Shown: positions 37,060 to 45,202 of the stretch, in pieces
How positions within the stretch are numbered: the first letter of the stretch is position 1
Layout of the letters: each line of letters opens with the position of its first letter
Assembly: GCA_947387575.1 (NCBI GenBank)
Contig: CANDOC010000010.1
Coordinates: 62,001-126,000, forward strand
From: Spongorhabdus nitratireducens
GTDB taxonomy: Bacteria > Pseudomonadota > Gammaproteobacteria > Pseudomonadales > Endozoicomonadaceae
Direction: 5' to 3'
DNA length: 64,000 nucleotides
Program-made: the position numbers and the translations under genes
The notes under the pieces: generated by a model
Databases searched by the model: none
What the model was told of the DNA's origin: nothing
The model's input: only the letters and a program-made list of their open reading frames with translations

Positions 37060-38640
37060 TTAACGTTGTCGACGTGGCCACACCAGACTGAAACGTGCAC
37101 CGCCCAGATTACTCTGACCTACCAATGCACGACCGTTATGCCAGAGCATGATCCGGCGCACAATGGAAAGTCCCAAACCATAGCCTCCGGAAGCTCGCGT
37201 CCTGCTGTCATCAAGACGGGCAAACGGAGTAAAGATCCGGTCCCAGTGTTCCTCCGGAATACCAGGTCCGTCGTCGTCCACATCAACACGACAGGTATCC
37301 TGACTGACGGTAAACTTCACCTCAATTCGGGAGTTGGCATAACGACAGGCATTCCCTACCAGGTTCTGAATCGCCCGATGCAGGTAGCGCTGTTCAATAT
37401 CCGCCCGGCGCTTGGTTTCAAGCGAACGGCAGGGAATGTAAACAACCTCTATTTTATCCTGCTGGCGACCATGCTCGGTGACGACCTGAGATACGACCTT
37501 GTCCACATCAACCCGGCGGAAATGGATTGTCGGGGCACCCTGCTCCAGGTTGGCATAGGTCAGGATTTCATCAACCAGCTTGTCCAGCTCTTCGATATCC
37601 TGATCCATGCCATCGAGCTGACGCTCCATCTCTTCCCGGCTTTCGGCATCAGCTACCATCGCCAGTCCGAAACGTAACCGTGCAACCGGCGTCCGAAGCT
37701 CGTGGGATACAGCCCTGATCATCTCTTTCTGGATACTCAGCAAACGCTGAATATGGCTGGCCATTCCATTAAAGGCCATTGCCAGCCGGCCCACAGAGTC
37801 TTCACCGTGCAGGTTGACCCGTACATCCAGATCACCACGGGAAATTCGGGTAGCGGCCCGTTCCATTTTTCGCAGCCGTTGCTCCAGCCCACGTACCAGA
37901 ATATAGATAGCCACACTGATAGAGGTCAGCACAAACAGTGCCAGTGTGCCTAACAGCTTGACCGGATACAGATCAAACAGTGGCAATGAACCCAGCTGTA
38001 ATACCTTGGCGTCAGGTAAAGTACCAAACAGTGTCGCCGAACGACCTGTTTCATCAACCTTCATCACAATCGAGCCTTTGCTCAGCAACTCCCGTTGTGA
38101 AAACTCCAGCTCCAGCCGGTTCAGGGGCATCAGTTGCAATGGATAGTCAAAGAGTTGTGCCTGCTGCTGTAACCAGTTCTGCCTCTCGCTTGCAGGCAGG
38201 GCTTGCAACAATTCACGCAACAGCTTCAGGGTACCGTGAAAGATCTGGTCAGAAAGGAAGGTAATCTGTCCTTCCAGTACCGACTCAGGGGACAGCTGAA
38301 CCCAGAATCTCGCACTGCGCTCACCGGAGTGGTGCAACACGATACTGCCGGAATCCAGCAGCTGCTGTTCATCCTGAGTTAACACACCGGGTTCAGGTTG
38401 GGTTCGGTGAAAGGCAATTCCCAGTTCCTCTCCCCAGCGGGTCAGCCAGTCAGCCTGCTCGGCTGCCGATTTGTCAGCCAGTTGCCGCACCAGCAGAGTA
38501 ACCGGAGGAACAACAGTTTCCTCCTGATACTCGGCGATACGGTGGCTATTAATAATGGTAATGCCCAGCCCCGAAAGGATGGATACCAGCACCAGGGTAA
38601 ATAACAGGCCGGCATAAATACGAAGAAAGACACTGCTCAC
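37060..38640 (-). CDS. Sensor histidine kinase, RstB-like
   Basis: A 526-residue inner-membrane kinase, partner of the adjacent response regulator. It starts at GTG 38640 behind GGAG. There are two membrane helices (about residues 8-30 and 225-247) around a 195-residue periplasmic sensor, then HAMP, the dimerisation helix with phospho-acceptor AVSHELRTPVARLRFG, and an ATPase domain with NLVGNACRYAN, DDGPGIPEEHW and GGYGLGLSIVRR. The HELRTP box and the overall plan resemble E. coli RstB, but the sensor is longer. The signal is unknown. Confidence 0.88.
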   Translation of the reverse strand: MSSVFLRIYAGLLFTLVLVSILSGLGITIINSHRIAEYQEETVVPPVTLLVRQLADKSAAEQADWLTRWGEELGIAFHRTQPEPGVLTQDEQQLLDSGSIVLHHSGERSARFWVQLSPESVLEGQITFLSDQIFHGTLKLLRELLQALPASERQNWLQQQAQLFDYPLQLMPLNRLELEFSQRELLSKGSIVMKVDETGRSATLFGTLPDAKVLQLGSLPLFDLYPVKLLGTLALFVLTSISVAIYILVRGLEQRLRKMERAATRISRGDLDVRVNLHGEDSVGRLAMAFNGMASHIQRLLSIQKEMIRAVSHELRTPVARLRFGLAMVADAESREEMERQLDGMDQDIEELDKLVDEILTYANLEQGAPTIHFRRVDVDKVVSQVVTEHGRQQDKIEVVYIPCRSLETKRRADIEQRYLHRAIQNLVGNACRYANSRIEVKFTVSQDTCRVDVDDDGPGIPEEHWDRIFTPFARLDDSRTRASGGYGLGLSIVRRIMLWHNGRALVGQSNLGGARFSLVWPRRQR

Positions 38641-38657
38641 AGCGGGAACTCCGGTGA

Positions 38658-39407
38658 TTATTCAGCGGAGTCACGTACAAACAGATAGCCTTTGCTACGA
38701 ACCGTCTTGATCAGGCGGGGGTGCATCGGGTCATCACCGATCTTTGGCCGGATACGGGAGACCCGAACATCAATGGAGCGATCCTGACCATCGTACTCAA
38801 TGCCACGCAGCTGGGAGAAGATCTCTTCCCGGCTCAGCACTCGACCGGCATTGCTGCACAGCAGCCACAGCAGATCAAACTCGGCACTGGTCAGATCAAC
38901 ACTCTTTTCATTCAGCCAGGCTTCACGCATGGCACTGTCTACGACCAGACCACCAAACACCAGCCGGGCAGACTCTTTCGATGCAACCGGGTCGGTGCCA
39001 CTCTGGGTCCGGCGCAACAGGGCACGGATCCGGGCCAGCAGCACTCGCGGGTGTACCGGCTTGGCAACATAGTCATCAGCCCCCATTTCCAGACCCAGTA
39101 CTTCATCAAGGTCATCGGTACGAGCAGTCAGCATCAGAATCGGGCCATGAAAATCAGGCCGTACCCGACGGCAAATGGAAACCCCGTCTTCATTCGGCAG
39201 CATCAGATCCAGTACGACCAGATCCGGCTGTTCATTCAATATCCGCTCAACGGCCTTTCCGCCGTCACCTTCTACCGCGACAGACATACCGTTGTTTTCA
39301 AGGTATTCCCGGGTCAGATTGGCCAGTCGCTCATCGTCCTCGATGATCAGAATTCGGCCGTTTTCGGCTGCTTCTGCCACAATATTTTCCTGTTTCAGGG
39401 AGTTCAT
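38658..39407 (-). CDS. OmpR-family response regulator, RstA-like
   Basis: A 249-residue regulator: receiver domain with acidic pair IEDDE, phosphorylation site VVLDLMLPNEDG and conserved Lys in YVAKPVHP, then a winged-helix DNA-binding domain (TSAEFDLLWLLCSNAGRVLS and the RSIDVRVSRIRPKIGDD recognition region). LEMGADDYVAKP and DGVSICRRVR resemble RstA. It is followed 17 bp later by the kinase. A 15-bp palindrome lies just upstream of its start, a likely autoregulatory site. Confidence 0.9.
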   Translation of the reverse strand: MNSLKQENIVAEAAENGRILIIEDDERLANLTREYLENNGMSVAVEGDGGKAVERILNEQPDLVVLDLMLPNEDGVSICRRVRPDFHGPILMLTARTDDLDEVLGLEMGADDYVAKPVHPRVLLARIRALLRRTQSGTDPVASKESARLVFGGLVVDSAMREAWLNEKSVDLTSAEFDLLWLLCSNAGRVLSREEIFSQLRGIEYDGQDRSIDVRVSRIRPKIGDDPMHPRLIKTVRSKGYLFVRDSAE

Positions 39408-39429
39408 ACTTCTTGCTCCGGCATATTAC

Positions 39430-39444
39430 CTGTAACTGTTACAG
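39430..39444. promoter_or_regulatory. 15-bp perfect palindrome upstream of the response regulator
   Basis: CTGTAACTGTTACAG has perfect 7-base arms around a central T, 23 bp upstream of the response-regulator ATG. The half-site GTTACA is shared with the E. coli RstA box, but the arrangement is inverted rather than direct. Confidence 0.4.
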
Positions 39445-39803
39445 TGCCATTTACCGGATTCTCTTAACCGACTGCGTACTCTACCAGCACAGACGGTGCT
39501 GAACCATCGCATTTATATCAGACCGCGATTTCTATCGGATAATTCCCGGGGCAGGCTTGAAGCCATTTGTCAGAAAAGCCACTTCCGAAAGGTGTCCAAA
39601 ATACAAAAAACAGCAAATAGAAAATTACTTTTATTCAGGTAAAAACAATTAGGTATTTATATCTTTGACCAATCAATACAGTTGCTTTTTTTTATGACCG
39701 CAGCTTCACGCAACTTCAGGTTTGCAAACACTTACACGGAGATTTCAGACCACTGACCTACACAAGATTGACCACTTTGGCAAGGGTTGCGAACATGCCA
39801 ATA

Positions 39804-39819
39804 CCGCATTATCTTGTGT
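39804..39819 (+). promoter_or_regulatory. NrdR-like box 1
   Basis: CCGCATTATCTTGTGT matches about 12 of 16 positions of the NrdR consensus acaCwAtATaTwGtgt. It lies 31 bp, three helical turns, before box 2, the usual spacing of paired NrdR boxes. Confidence 0.6.
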
Positions 39820-39834
39820 TTATAGATTCAAAGT

Positions 39835-39850
39835 ACACCACATATAGTGG
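39835..39850 (+). promoter_or_regulatory. NrdR-like box 2
   Basis: ACACCACATATAGTGG matches about 13 of 16 positions of the NrdR consensus and is centred on ACCAC-ATATA-GTGGT. Together with box 1 it suggests repression of nrdAB by NrdR. Confidence 0.65.
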
Positions 39851-40087
39851 TATCAGCAGCAGCCCGCACAATATCAGGGACTATGGTATTCAGGCTGGCC
39901 GGTCGTCTGCATCACTAACCGGATGAAGGATTGACATGGAGCTGTTGACCCGTACTTGCCCACCCGACTCGTCGAGTTACCTCTCGCCGGTCAACCCCAA
40001 TTTAACGGTATCGGAAGCGTGACCCTGGCGCGGTCTGGAGCTGTTTGCTGCCAGAAAAGCCAGGCGGGGTCAGTTAACGGAGATTTC

Positions 40088-42358
40088 ATGAACAAAAATA
40101 TTCAGGTCACCAAACGTAATGGCGAGAAGGAACCTCTCGATCTGGAGAAAATTCACCGTGTCGTGATGTGGGCGGCAGAAGGACTGGAAAACGTATCTGT
40201 CTCGGAAGTCGAGCTGAAGTCTCACATTCAGTTTTACGATGGCATCAAGTCTACCGATATTCACGAAACCCTGATCAAGTCAGCTGCGGACCTGATTTCC
40301 GAAGCCTCTCCTGACTATCAGTATCTGGCCGCCCGGCTGGCCATTTTCCACCTGCGCAAGAAAGCCTACAACCAGTTTGAGCCGCCCAACCTGTATCACC
40401 ACGTGGTGAAAATGGTTGAGCTGCAGAAGTATGACCAGCATCTGCTGGATGACTACAGCGAAGCCGAGTTCGAAGCGATGAACGGCTTTCTTGATCACAG
40501 CCGGGATATGAACTTCAGCTATGCCGCAGTAAAACAGCTGGAAGGCAAGTATCTGGTACAGAACCGGGTATCCGGCGAGTACTTTGAAAGTCCGCAGTTC
40601 CTTTATATGCTGATTGGCGCCTGTCTGTTCTCCGGCTATCCGAAAGATACCCGGATGGACTACGTCAAGCGCTTCTATGATGCCGTGTCCACTTTCCGCT
40701 TATCTCTGCCAACGCCAATTATGGCCGGTGTCCGGACGCCGACCCGTCAGTTCAGTTCCTGTGTACTGATCGAGTGTGGTGATTCACTGGATTCCATCAA
40801 TGCCACCTCCAGCGCTATCGTTAAATATGTCAGCCAACGCGCAGGTATCGGTATTAATGCCGGTCGCATTCGGGCCATCGGCAGCCCGATCCGCAGCGGC
40901 GAGGCTTTCCATACCGGCTGCATTCCGTTCTACAAGCATTTCCAGACCGCGGTCAAGTCCTGCTCCCAGGGTGGGGTTCGTGGTGGTGCAGCAACCCTGT
41001 TCTACCCTCTGTGGCACTTTGAAGTTGAAAACCTGCTGGTACTGAAAAACAACCGCGGGGTTGAAGAGAACCGGGTGCGTCATTTGGACTACGGGGTTCA
41101 GTTCAACCAGCTGATGTACCGTCGGCTCATCGAAGGCGGCAATATTACCCTGTTCTCACCCAGCGATGTGCCAGGAATGTATGATGCCTTCTTTGAGGAT
41201 CAGGAAAAATTCGAAGAGCTATATGCCAAGTACGAACAGGATCCGGCCATTCGCAAGAAGACCCTGAAAGCGGTAGAGCTGTTCTCCCTGTTTGCCCAGG
41301 AACGGGCCAGTACTGGTCGGATCTATCTACAGAACGTCGATCACTGTAATACCCACAGCCCGTTTGACCCGAAAGTTGCTCCGGTACGCCAGAGCAACCT
41401 GTGTCTTGAAATCGCGCTGCCTACCAAGCCGCTGAATGATTTCAACGATCCGGATGGCGAGATTGCCCTGTGTACGCTGGCTGCATTCAACCTGGGTGCA
41501 CTGAAGTCTCTGGATGAGCTGGAAGAGCTGTCCGACCTGATTGTCCGTGCACTGGACAGCCTGCTGGACTATCAGGATTACCCGGTTCAGGCAGCCTATA
41601 ACTCCACCATGGGTCGCCGGCCTCTGGGGGTCGGCATTATCAACTTTGCCAACTACCTGGCCCAGCATGGCGTTAAATATTCCGATGGTTCTGCCAACGA
41701 TCTGACTCACCGTACTTTTGAGGCGATCCAGTACTTCCTGCTGAAAGCATCCAACGGTCTGGCAAAAGAAAAAGGCACCTGCTCCAAGTTCAATGAAACC
41801 ACATACAGTCAGGGCATCCTGCCGATAGATACCTATAAGCGCGAAATTGATGAAATTTGCAGCGAATCACTGCATCTGGACTGGGAAGCACTACGCCAGG
41901 ATATCGCCAGCCACGGTCTGCGCAACTCGACCCTGACTGCGCTGATGCCTTCGGAGACCTCATCCCAGATTTCCAATGCCACCAACGGCATTGAGCCGCC
42001 ACGAGGCTATATCAGCGTCAAGGCCAGCAAGGACGGTATTCTGAAGCAGGTCGTACCGCAGTATGACGAGTTGCGCGATAACTATGAGCTGCTGTGGCAG
42101 ATCCCGGACAACACCGGTTACCTGCAACTGGTTGCCATTATGCAGAAGTTTGTTGACCAGACCATTTCCGCCAACACCAGTTACGACCCGGCCCGGTTCG
42201 AAGGCGGCAAGGTACCGATGAAACTGATGCTGAAAGATTTGCTGACCGCGTACCGTCTTGGTGTGAAGACCTTGTACTACCACAACACCCGGGATGGTGC
42301 CGAAGACAAGCAGGACGATCTGGACGATGGCTGTGCCGGTGGCGCCTGCAAGATCTAG
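40088..42358 (+). CDS. nrdA: Ribonucleoside-diphosphate reductase class Ia, alpha subunit
   Basis: Reduces ribonucleoside diphosphates to deoxy forms. The start is ATG 40088 (MNKNIQVTKRNGEK) with GGAG upstream, giving 756 residues; the frame open from 39956 adds 44 unsupported residues. The N-terminal ATP-cone (ITVTKRNG-type) carries the overall activity site. Active-site cysteines can be read in FSSCVLIECG, NLCLEIALP and ALCTLAAFNLG; the radical-transfer tyrosines are in TLYYHNTRDG; the shuttle cysteines are in the tail DDGCAGGACKI. It is followed by nrdB and yfaE. Confidence 0.97.
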   Translation: MNKNIQVTKRNGEKEPLDLEKIHRVVMWAAEGLENVSVSEVELKSHIQFYDGIKSTDIHETLIKSAADLISEASPDYQYLAARLAIFHLRKKAYNQFEPPNLYHHVVKMVELQKYDQHLLDDYSEAEFEAMNGFLDHSRDMNFSYAAVKQLEGKYLVQNRVSGEYFESPQFLYMLIGACLFSGYPKDTRMDYVKRFYDAVSTFRLSLPTPIMAGVRTPTRQFSSCVLIECGDSLDSINATSSAIVKYVSQRAGIGINAGRIRAIGSPIRSGEAFHTGCIPFYKHFQTAVKSCSQGGVRGGAATLFYPLWHFEVENLLVLKNNRGVEENRVRHLDYGVQFNQLMYRRLIEGGNITLFSPSDVPGMYDAFFEDQEKFEELYAKYEQDPAIRKKTLKAVELFSLFAQERASTGRIYLQNVDHCNTHSPFDPKVAPVRQSNLCLEIALPTKPLNDFNDPDGEIALCTLAAFNLGALKSLDELEELSDLIVRALDSLLDYQDYPVQAAYNSTMGRRPLGVGIINFANYLAQHGVKYSDGSANDLTHRTFEAIQYFLLKASNGLAKEKGTCSKFNETTYSQGILPIDTYKREIDEICSESLHLDWEALRQDIASHGLRNSTLTALMPSETSSQISNATNGIEPPRGYISVKASKDGILKQVVPQYDELRDNYELLWQIPDNTGYLQLVAIMQKFVDQTISANTSYDPARFEGGKVPMKLMLKDLLTAYRLGVKTLYYHNTRDGAEDKQDDLDDGCAGGACKI

Positions 42359-42371
42359 CTGTAAACAGCAC

Positions 42372-42401
42372 GTCAGCGACAGGGATTAAGCCGTCGCTGA
42401 C
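42372..42401 (+). repeat. Intercistronic hairpin between nrdA and nrdB
   Basis: GTCAGCGAC (42372-42380) pairs with GTCGCTGAC (42393-42401), 9 bp with a 12-nt loop and no U tract. It probably stabilises or processes the message rather than ending it. Confidence 0.5.
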
Positions 42402-42477
42402 ACCAACCGCCCGACTGCAGTCTCAGACAACTGAAGCTTTCGGGGAAACAGAACCAACGATTAACGCTTGATGCGCA

Positions 42478-43608
42478 ATGGCATATACCACATTCAACCA
42501 GAACAGTTTTGATGCGACGCAGGAACCCATGTTCTTTGGCCAGAACGTGAATGTGTCCCGCTACGACATTCAAAAATACAATATCTTCGAAAAGCTGATT
42601 GAAAAGCAGCTGTCGTTTTTCTGGCGACCGGAGGAAATTGACCTATCCAACGACCGCAAGGATTTCATGCATCTGCCAGAGCATGAACGCCATATCTTTC
42701 TCAGTAACCTGAAGTACCAGACTCTGCTGGACTCGGTGCAGGGACGCTCGCCCAATGTTGCCCTGCTGCCAATTGTTTCACTGCCAGAGCTGGAAACCTG
42801 GATCGAAACCTGGGCCTTCAGTGAAACCATTCATTCCCGCTCGTATACCCATATTATGCGGAATGTAGTCACCGAGCCGGGTGAAGTATTTGACGACATT
42901 ATCAGCAATGAAGCCATTACCAGCCGGGCGACGGCAATCACCCAGCACTACGATGAGCTGATTGAGGCCGTAACCCTGTATCAGACGCTGGGTGAAGGCA
43001 CTCATACCATCAATGGTGAAACCGTCGAAATATCCGTCCGGGATCTTAAGCGCAAGCTCTACCTGACTCTGATGTCAGTCAATGTGCTGGAAGCCATCCG
43101 TTTCTATGTCAGCTTTGCCTGCAGTTTTGCCTTTGCCGAGCGGGGCACCATGGAAGGTAATGCCAAGGTTATCAAGCTGATTGCCCGTGACGAAGCTCTG
43201 CACCTGACCGGCACCCAGCATATGCTGCAGCTGATGGCTGAAGGCAAAGATGATCCGGAAATGGCCGAGATTGCCCGGGAGTTGAAACCGGAAGCTGAAG
43301 CCATCTTTATCGCCGCTGCCGAGCAGGAAAAAGAGTGGGCGGAATATCTGTTCAAGGACGGTTCAATGATTGGCCTGAACAAGGATATTCTGAGCCAGTA
43401 CGTTGAGTACATTACCAACCAGCGAATGCAGGCCATCGGTTTCGATATGCCGTTCAAAATTCGCCAGAACCCGCTGCCATGGATGAACAGCTGGCTGGTC
43501 AGCGACAACGTCCAGGTTGCACCCCAAGAGGTTGAAATCAGCTCTTATCTGGTCAGCCAGATCGATAGCGATGTAGACACCGGTGATTTCAGCGACTTTG
43601 CGCTGTAA
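42478..43608 (+). CDS. nrdB: Ribonucleoside-diphosphate reductase class Ia, beta subunit
   Basis: Provides the diferric-tyrosyl radical for NrdA. The 376-residue product is highly similar to E. coli NrdB throughout the N-terminal half ([34 protein letters not shown]). The radical tyrosine is in [12 protein letters not shown], and iron ligands lie in the [12 protein letters not shown] helix and in [16 protein letters not shown]. It is 119 bp after nrdA, with a hairpin between them. Confidence 0.97.
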   Translation: MAYTTFNQNSFDATQEPMFFGQNVNVSRYDIQKYNIFEKLIEKQLSFFWRPEEIDLSNDRKDFMHLPEHERHIFLSNLKYQTLLDSVQGRSPNVALLPIVSLPELETWIETWAFSETIHSRSYTHIMRNVVTEPGEVFDDIISNEAITSRATAITQHYDELIEAVTLYQTLGEGTHTINGETVEISVRDLKRKLYLTLMSVNVLEAIRFYVSFACSFAFAERGTMEGNAKVIKLIARDEALHLTGTQHMLQLMAEGKDDPEMAEIARELKPEAEAIFIAAAEQEKEWAEYLFKDGSMIGLNKDILSQYVEYITNQRMQAIGFDMPFKIRQNPLPWMNSWLVSDNVQVAPQEVEISSYLVSQIDSDVDTGDFSDFAL

Positions 43609-43632
43609 GAAGTTGTCTCCGGCCTGGGATTC

Positions 43633-43659
43633 CCGGCCCGCAGTGACAGGGCGGGCCGG
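43633..43659 (+). repeat. G/C-rich hairpin between nrdB and the ferredoxin gene
   Basis: CCGGCCCGC (43633-43641) pairs with GCGGGCCGG (43651-43659) around 9 nt. There is no U tract, so it is more likely an mRNA-stability element that limits the ferredoxin level. Confidence 0.5.
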
Positions 43660-43689
43660 AACAGACAAGCACTATGAAGGATCAAGGCT

Positions 43690-43980
43690 ATGACTCATAT
43701 CGTCAAGGTTGCAGAAGGATACAGCTTCATTCCACGGGAGGAACAGACACTGCTTGAGGCACTGGAAGCCCAGGACATTGAAGTTGAATACCAGTGCCGT
43801 CAGGGCTTTTGCGGCTCCTGCCAGGTCAAGCTGATCGACGGCAAGATTGAATACACCGAAGCACCGGTCGCCTTTGTTTCGGAAGGACGCATTTTACCCT
43901 GCTGCTGCCGGGCCAGCTCCGATATCATTATCGAAGTTCCCATGACTGAAATTCCACCTGCTACCGGCACTGACAACTAA
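43690..43980 (+). CDS. yfaE: 2Fe-2S ferredoxin YfaE, NrdB cofactor maintenance
   Basis: A 96-residue plant-type ferredoxin. Cluster ligands are seen as YQCRQGFCGSCQVKL (three Cys in the CxxxxCxxC pattern) and a fourth in the ILPCCCRA segment. In E. coli YfaE supplies electrons to rebuild the diferric-tyrosyl cofactor of NrdB, and the position right after nrdB argues for the same role. Confidence 0.93.
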   Translation: MTHIVKVAEGYSFIPREEQTLLEALEAQDIEVEYQCRQGFCGSCQVKLIDGKIEYTEAPVAFVSEGRILPCCCRASSDIIIEVPMTEIPPATGTDN

Positions 43981-44106
43981 CTCGTCCAGCTCTGATCTGA
44001 CATCATCTCTAGCCACATAAGTATTTTGGTTTATTATGTGGCTCAAAATACCCGAATTTCATTGCAGTAAAAGGCTCGCTGTCAGCAACAGCCTTCGGAA
44101 TCGTTT

Positions 44107-45138
44107 ATGCAAACAACAGCTTCAGATAATCCCCTGTTCAGTTTTATTAATCCTTCTGATCTTGCTTCCAGTGCTGAAGACGTGTCTTCACAAGCCGGCA
44201 TCCTTACGCCGTTAACAGAGCGCAGCCTGTTATCTGCCCAAGGTCCTGATACCGAACGCTTCCTGCAAGGCCAGTTCACCTGCAATGTTGCCCGCCTTGA
44301 AAGTAATACCAGCAGACCTGGTGCCTGCTGTAATCACAAGGGACGGATGCTGGCGAGTTTTCGCCTGATTCATTCCGGCGATCGTTACCTGCTCAGTCTG
44401 CCACTGCAGCAGGGTCAGGCTTTGCAAAGCCATCTGCAAAAGTATGGTGTGTTCTTTAAAAGTGAAATGTCATTGTTAAGTGACAGCTTCGGCGCCTTAG
44501 GGGTTGCCGGTGACAGCGCAGCAGCTGCGCTGGAAGCAATGGGAATAGCACTGCCCATTGAAGAAAATCATACAACAGAAAGTGAGCACGGCATTCTGGT
44601 TCGTCTCCCCGGAAGCTTGCCCCGGTTTGAATTGTGGGTTCCGGCTGACCGGCTGGAACAGAGCTGGAACACCCTTAACCAGAGCCTGAAGCCGGTAGAA
44701 CCCGGGCACTGGGAGTTGCTGAATATTCAGTCAGGGCTGGCAGAAGTCAGCACGGAAACCCGTGAAGCTTATATTCCGCAGCATTTTAACTTGCCATCCG
44801 TAGGCGGCGTCAGCTTCAAGAAGGGTTGTTATACCGGCCAGGAAATTGTGGCCCGAATGCAGAACCTCGGCAAACTGAAAAGCCGACTGTTCAGACTTCA
44901 GCTGGAAAACGACAGTGCACCGGCTATTAATGAAGCGCTGGTAAACGCTGACCAAAAAAGCATTGGTGAGATTGTTGCCAGAGCCTGGAACCCGGCCAAC
45001 AATAGCTGGGAGTTGCTGGCAGTGATTCGGGAAGATGCAGCGGACAGCAAGAATGTGTTTACCAAAGACGCTGTTCCTCTGTCGGTTCTCCAACTACCTT
45101 ACGCAATCGATCAAAAAACTGATCTGCAACGGGACTAG
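44107..45138 (+). CDS. ygfZ: YgfZ-type folate-binding iron-sulfur cluster assembly protein
   Basis: Folate-dependent factor that supports iron-sulfur enzymes such as MiaB, in the GcvT-like fold. The 343-residue product has the family signature FKKGCYTGQEIVARMQ with the essential Cys. Length matches E. coli YgfZ (326) with a short N-terminal extension. It lies after the nrd-ferredoxin genes, separated by 126 bp; a shared link to iron-sulfur metabolism is suggestive. Confidence 0.9.
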   Translation: MQTTASDNPLFSFINPSDLASSAEDVSSQAGILTPLTERSLLSAQGPDTERFLQGQFTCNVARLESNTSRPGACCNHKGRMLASFRLIHSGDRYLLSLPLQQGQALQSHLQKYGVFFKSEMSLLSDSFGALGVAGDSAAAALEAMGIALPIEENHTTESEHGILVRLPGSLPRFELWVPADRLEQSWNTLNQSLKPVEPGHWELLNIQSGLAEVSTETREAYIPQHFNLPSVGGVSFKKGCYTGQEIVARMQNLGKLKSRLFRLQLENDSAPAINEALVNADQKSIGEIVARAWNPANNSWELLAVIREDAADSKNVFTKDAVPLSVLQLPYAIDQKTDLQRD

Positions 45139-45148
45139 GGAACGTTTT

Positions 45149-45178
45149 GGATGATTCCGGTATGACCCGGAATCATCC
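45149..45178. terminator. Hairpin between convergent ygfZ and the hybrid kinase
   Basis: GGATGATTCCGG (45149-45160) and CCGGAATCATCC (45167-45178) pair perfectly around a 6-nt loop. The U tracts on both sides are weak (CTTCTCTC on plus). It probably serves both convergent genes. Confidence 0.6.
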
Positions 45179-45202
45179 ACTTCTCTCTGAGTTACAAGCC
45201 TA

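Larger units (their letters stand above)
39408..40087. other. Divergent control region between the response regulator and nrdA
   Basis: No gene is evident in these 680 bases; an open frame upstream of nrdA from 39956 has no family match and no good ribosome-binding site. The left end holds a palindrome near the response-regulator start. The middle (39590-39720) is AT-rich. Two NrdR-like boxes occur at 39804 and 39835. The nrdA leader would be up to about 240 nt. Confidence 0.55.

Noticed and set aside
39956-40087. N-terminal extension of nrdA by 44 residues
   Set aside because: The extension lacks a ribosome-binding site and family similarity, while ATG 40088 has GGAG upstream and gives the normal ATP-cone start.
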